Positions 61,658 through 64,000 of a stretch of 64,000 nucleotides of DNA are shown here, piece by piece; position 1 is the first letter of the stretch, and each line of letters opens with the position of its first letter. Source of the stretch: Endozoicomonas sp965198415 (GTDB lineage: Bacteria > Pseudomonadota > Gammaproteobacteria > Pseudomonadales > Endozoicomonadaceae); assembly GCA_965198415.1 (NCBI GenBank), contig CBDAPN010000032.1, positions 1,674,001 through 1,738,000 on the forward strand, read 5' to 3'. The translations under genes and the position numbers were made by a program. The notes beneath the pieces were generated by a model. It saw only the letters and a list, made by a program, of their open reading frames with translations, was not told where the DNA came from and ran no database searches.

Positions 61658-63448
61658 ATGCCAGATTATAAAGCCCCCCTGCGTGATATTCGTTTTGTTC
61701 GTAACGAGCTTTTAGGCTACGAGGAGCACTACGCCAGCATTCCAAGAGGACAGGACGCAACACCGGATATGGTGGATGCCATTTTGGAAGAGGGCGCTAA
61801 GTTCTGTGAACAGGTACTTTCACCACTGAATCGAGTGGGTGATGAAGAGGGTTGTACCTGGTCAGAAACCGGCGTTAAGACCCCTGCGGGTTTCAAAGAA
61901 GCGTACCAGCAATTTGTTGAAGGTGGCTGGCCATCCCTGGCCAGTGACGCCGAGCATGGAGGCCAAGGACTACCGGCTTCGCTGGGCGTGGTTCTCAGTG
62001 AGTTGATGGGTGAAGCCAACTGGTCTTTTGGTATGTACCCGGGCCTCAGTCACGGCGCCATGAACACTTTGGAAGCCCATGGCACAAATGAACAAAAAGA
62101 GACCTATCTGACCCGCCTGATCTCCGGTGAGTGGACCGGCACCATGTGCCTGACTGAGCCTCACTGTGGTACTGACCTTGGCATGCTGAAGACCAAAGCA
62201 CTGCCGCAAGAAGATGGTACTTATCGTATCACTGGTACCAAAATTTTTATTTCCGCCGGTGAACACGATATGGCGGAGAATATCGTGCATATTGTGCTCG
62301 CCCGCCTGCCCGGCGCCCCTGCCGGTACTAAGGGAATTTCCCTGTTCATCGTGCCAAAACACCGTCCCGACGCCATTGGTGAAGGTAACGGCGTCAGCTG
62401 TGGTTCTATCGAGCATAAGATGGGGATTCATGGTAATGCCACATGCGTGATGAACTTTGATGAAGCAACCGGGTATTTGATCGGTGAACCGAACAAAGGT
62501 TTGAATTGCATGTTCACCTTCATGAATGCCGCCCGCATCGGCACCGGTATTCAGGGGGTGGCTCATTCTGAAATAGCCTATCAAGGCGCCGTTCGTTACG
62601 CTCGTGACCGTTTGCAAATGCGCTCACTCTCAGGCCCTAAGAATCCCGATGGCCCTGCAGATCCGATTATTGTGCACCCCGATGTGCGCCGCATGCTGTT
62701 GACCATTAAGGCTCTCACTGAAGGTAACCGGGCGCTGGCTTATTACACGGCGAAACTTTCCGATTTGGTCGAAAGTTCCGATGAAGAAGTGAGCAAACAG
62801 GCGGATCTGGAGCTGAGCTTCCTGACACCGATCATGAAAGCGTTCATGACCGAAACTGGCTTTGAAGCCGCCAACCTTGGCCTGCAGTGTTACGGTGGGC
62901 ATGGGTATATTAGTGAGTGGGGCATGGAGCAAAATGTACGGGACTGCCGCATCTCCATGCTGTACGAAGGAACTACAGGCATTCAGGCTCTGGACTTGCT
63001 CGGTCGTAAAGTATTGATGACTCAGGGTGCGACCATGCGTCCATTCACTAAGTTGGTGCACAAGTTCTGTCAGGCTCAGGCCGACAACGAAGCTCTGCAT
63101 GAGTTCATCAAGCCTTTGTCTGCACTTAATAAAGAGTGGGGCGACCTGACCATGCAGATTGGTATGAAGGCCATGCAGAATAAAGAAGAAGTTGGTGCGG
63201 CCTCTGTGGACTATCTGATGTATTCCGGTTACTCCTGTCTGGCTTACTTCTGGGCCAAAATGGCACTTACTGCTCAGGAAGCTCTCGCTAACGGCACCAC
63301 GGAAGAAGGGTTCTACAAAGCGAAAATCCAAACTGCCCGCTTCTACTTCCAGCGCTTGCTACCACGTACTCAGATGCACAAAAGCTGCATTGAGTCCGGA
63401 GCAGAAAACTTGCTGTCGATTGCAGAAGAAGACTTCGGTGACGTATAA
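61658..63448 (+). CDS. acyl-CoA dehydrogenase (FadE-like, ~600-residue type)
   Basis: 596 residues. This is the long form of acyl-CoA dehydrogenase typical of the Pseudomonas fatty-acid group, also close to DmdC. The N-terminal extension (YKAPLRDIRFVRNELLGYEEH) is diagnostic for the group; the flavin region has MCLTEPHCGTDLGMLKT and GTKIFISAGEHDM, and the C-terminal part QCYGGHGYISEWGMEQNVRDCRI with the catalytic Glu region LYEGTTGIQALDLLGRK. It performs the first step of beta-oxidation. GAGG is eight bases before the ATG. The PsrA-like box upstream suggests induction by long-chain fatty acids, and the lipase at 52 kb could supply them. Confidence 0.94.
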   Translation: MPDYKAPLRDIRFVRNELLGYEEHYASIPRGQDATPDMVDAILEEGAKFCEQVLSPLNRVGDEEGCTWSETGVKTPAGFKEAYQQFVEGGWPSLASDAEHGGQGLPASLGVVLSELMGEANWSFGMYPGLSHGAMNTLEAHGTNEQKETYLTRLISGEWTGTMCLTEPHCGTDLGMLKTKALPQEDGTYRITGTKIFISAGEHDMAENIVHIVLARLPGAPAGTKGISLFIVPKHRPDAIGEGNGVSCGSIEHKMGIHGNATCVMNFDEATGYLIGEPNKGLNCMFTFMNAARIGTGIQGVAHSEIAYQGAVRYARDRLQMRSLSGPKNPDGPADPIIVHPDVRRMLLTIKALTEGNRALAYYTAKLSDLVESSDEEVSKQADLELSFLTPIMKAFMTETGFEAANLGLQCYGGHGYISEWGMEQNVRDCRISMLYEGTTGIQALDLLGRKVLMTQGATMRPFTKLVHKFCQAQADNEALHEFIKPLSALNKEWGDLTMQIGMKAMQNKEEVGAASVDYLMYSGYSCLAYFWAKMALTAQEALANGTTEEGFYKAKIQTARFYFQRLLPRTQMHKSCIESGAENLLSIAEEDFGDV

Positions 63449-63470
63449 GCCCCGTAATCGTTAAACCCTG

Positions 63471-63498
63471 AAGGCTGCTTTTTTAGCAGCCTTTTTTT
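63471..63498 (+). terminator. rho-independent terminator
   Basis: AAGGCTGCT / AGCAGCCTT (63471-63479 with 63485-63493) followed by seven T. It ends the acyl-CoA dehydrogenase transcript; the T-run touches the stop of the convergent small gene. Confidence 0.9.
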
Positions 63499-63754
63499 AT
63501 GGCATTTCGTCAAGAATCATGAAGCTAAGAAAGGTCGTGGGCAGAGCGATAATCATCACAATAGGAGGCACCGGATTAAGTAACATAAAAACCCCCGCCA
63601 CCAACCAGATGGTTTTCACCCAACCACGCTTGATGCGCTCCTTTCTCGATAATTGGCGAGCGTTGGCATTGGATGTTAAGCCGATGATTTTCTGCAGCCA
63701 GACAGCACAGTAAGTTCGCAGTATTAAACGGAAAAGAACCAGAAAATATCGCAT
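63497..63754 (-). CDS. small membrane protein, unknown function
   Basis: 85 residues from the ATG at 63754, which has AGG seven bases upstream; the frame is open 21 codons further. One hydrophobic N-terminal segment (RYFLVLFRLILRTYCAVWL) and a second near residues 52-80 (TIWLVAGVFMLLNPVPPIVMIIALPTTFL, with a PVPP motif) suggest two helices linked by a basic loop. No family recognised with confidence. It is convergent with the acyl-CoA dehydrogenase gene. Confidence 0.6.
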   Translation of the reverse strand: MRYFLVLFRLILRTYCAVWLQKIIGLTSNANARQLSRKERIKRGWVKTIWLVAGVFMLLNPVPPIVMIIALPTTFLSFMILDEMP

Positions 63755-63919
63755 AAAACGCCTGAATATCAGATCGGAATAACAGCCTAACGCAGTGTAT
63801 TGTCGCCATAAGATCAAAAAATTAAGCTAACTTACTCCATCGGCAAGTGACAACGTTTTGTGACTTATATGATTTGTACTGTTTTGTCAGTCAGGGAAAT
63901 TTAGTCTATACAAAAGGAC

Positions 63920-64000
63920 TTACTTTTCCCAAGGCTCAGCACGAGCCTGCGCCAACGTAGAGCTGTAATTCTGAGTCATGATGAAAAAGTGTTCTTTAAT
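63920..64000 (-). CDS. possible C-terminal end of a gene running off the window
   Basis: On the minus strand the frame entering from the right edge is open to a TAA at 63920-63922 and reads ...HFFIMTQNYSSTLAQARAEPWEK. The amino-acid pattern is protein-like but too short to identify. A plus-strand ATG at 63978 (MMKKCS...) is the alternative reading; it too would continue beyond the window. Confidence 0.3.
   Translation of the reverse strand: MKEHFFIMTQNYSSTLAQARAEPWEK

Overview
The window is chromosomal DNA of a gammaproteobacterium. Several neighbourhoods are the ones known from Pseudomonas and Oceanospirillales-type genomes: rpmB-rpmG, ppx / trxA-rho-ubiD-fre, thrB-DUF2782 / polA, ArsR-methyltransferase-metK-ahcY-metF next to tkt and epd, rppH-ptsP, and lipA-lif. 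Nothing in the window fixes the genus. The mix of a large housekeeping set with eukaryote-like and orphan genes suggests a marine, host-associated lineage, possibly Endozoicomonadaceae-like; that is inference only. No rRNA, tRNA or CRISPR array was recognised.

Layout. 1-9.4 kb: a small membrane orphan beside a decayed duplicate of a gene tail, a Gfo/Idh/MocA oxidoreductase, a sigma-E-type sRNA candidate, giant NAD-glutamate dehydrogenase, acyl-CoA synthetase. 9.9-15.5 kb: rpmB-rpmG, a PhoU-like protein, H-NS, a Na+/phosphate cotransporter split by a one-base frameshift, exopolyphosphatase (a phosphate theme). 15.9-28.1 kb: thioredoxin, Rho, UbiD, flavin reductase, TetR regulator, ParC, homoserine kinase, DUF2782, DNA polymerase I, then a second sigma-E-type sRNA candidate just after polA. 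28.2-32.8 kb: minus-strand SAM-cycle operon. 33-37 kb: an ATP/ADP-translocase-family carrier and transketolase. 37-47 kb: an accessory block between tkt and epd, with an orphan carrying a tandem internal repeat, a complete proteorhodopsin plus beta-carotene/retinal operon (rhodopsin-crtE-crtI-crtB-crtY-blh), a protein with a eukaryotic-type RhoGAP signature, and a dead tnpB. 47-64 kb: Bcr transporter, epd, a membrane orphan, lipase and its foldase, rppH-ptsP, YjgN/M48 pair, DUF805 protein, another orphan, and an acyl-CoA dehydrogenase behind a PsrA-like operator.

How it fits together. The light module is self-contained from farnesyl-PP to retinal and its genes are tightly overlapped, so one transcript can build a blue-tuned proton pump with its chromophore. 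In the same 12 kb lie a carrier family best known from intracellular bacteria and a RhoGAP-like protein, which points to life in or on a eukaryotic cell. The AT-rich orphans at 0.3, 37.1, 44.9, 49.3 and 60 kb sit at breaks between conserved blocks, which is where horizontally acquired effector-type genes are expected; an H-NS protein that could silence them is encoded in the window. The two envelope-stress-type sRNA candidates are the best regulatory finds.
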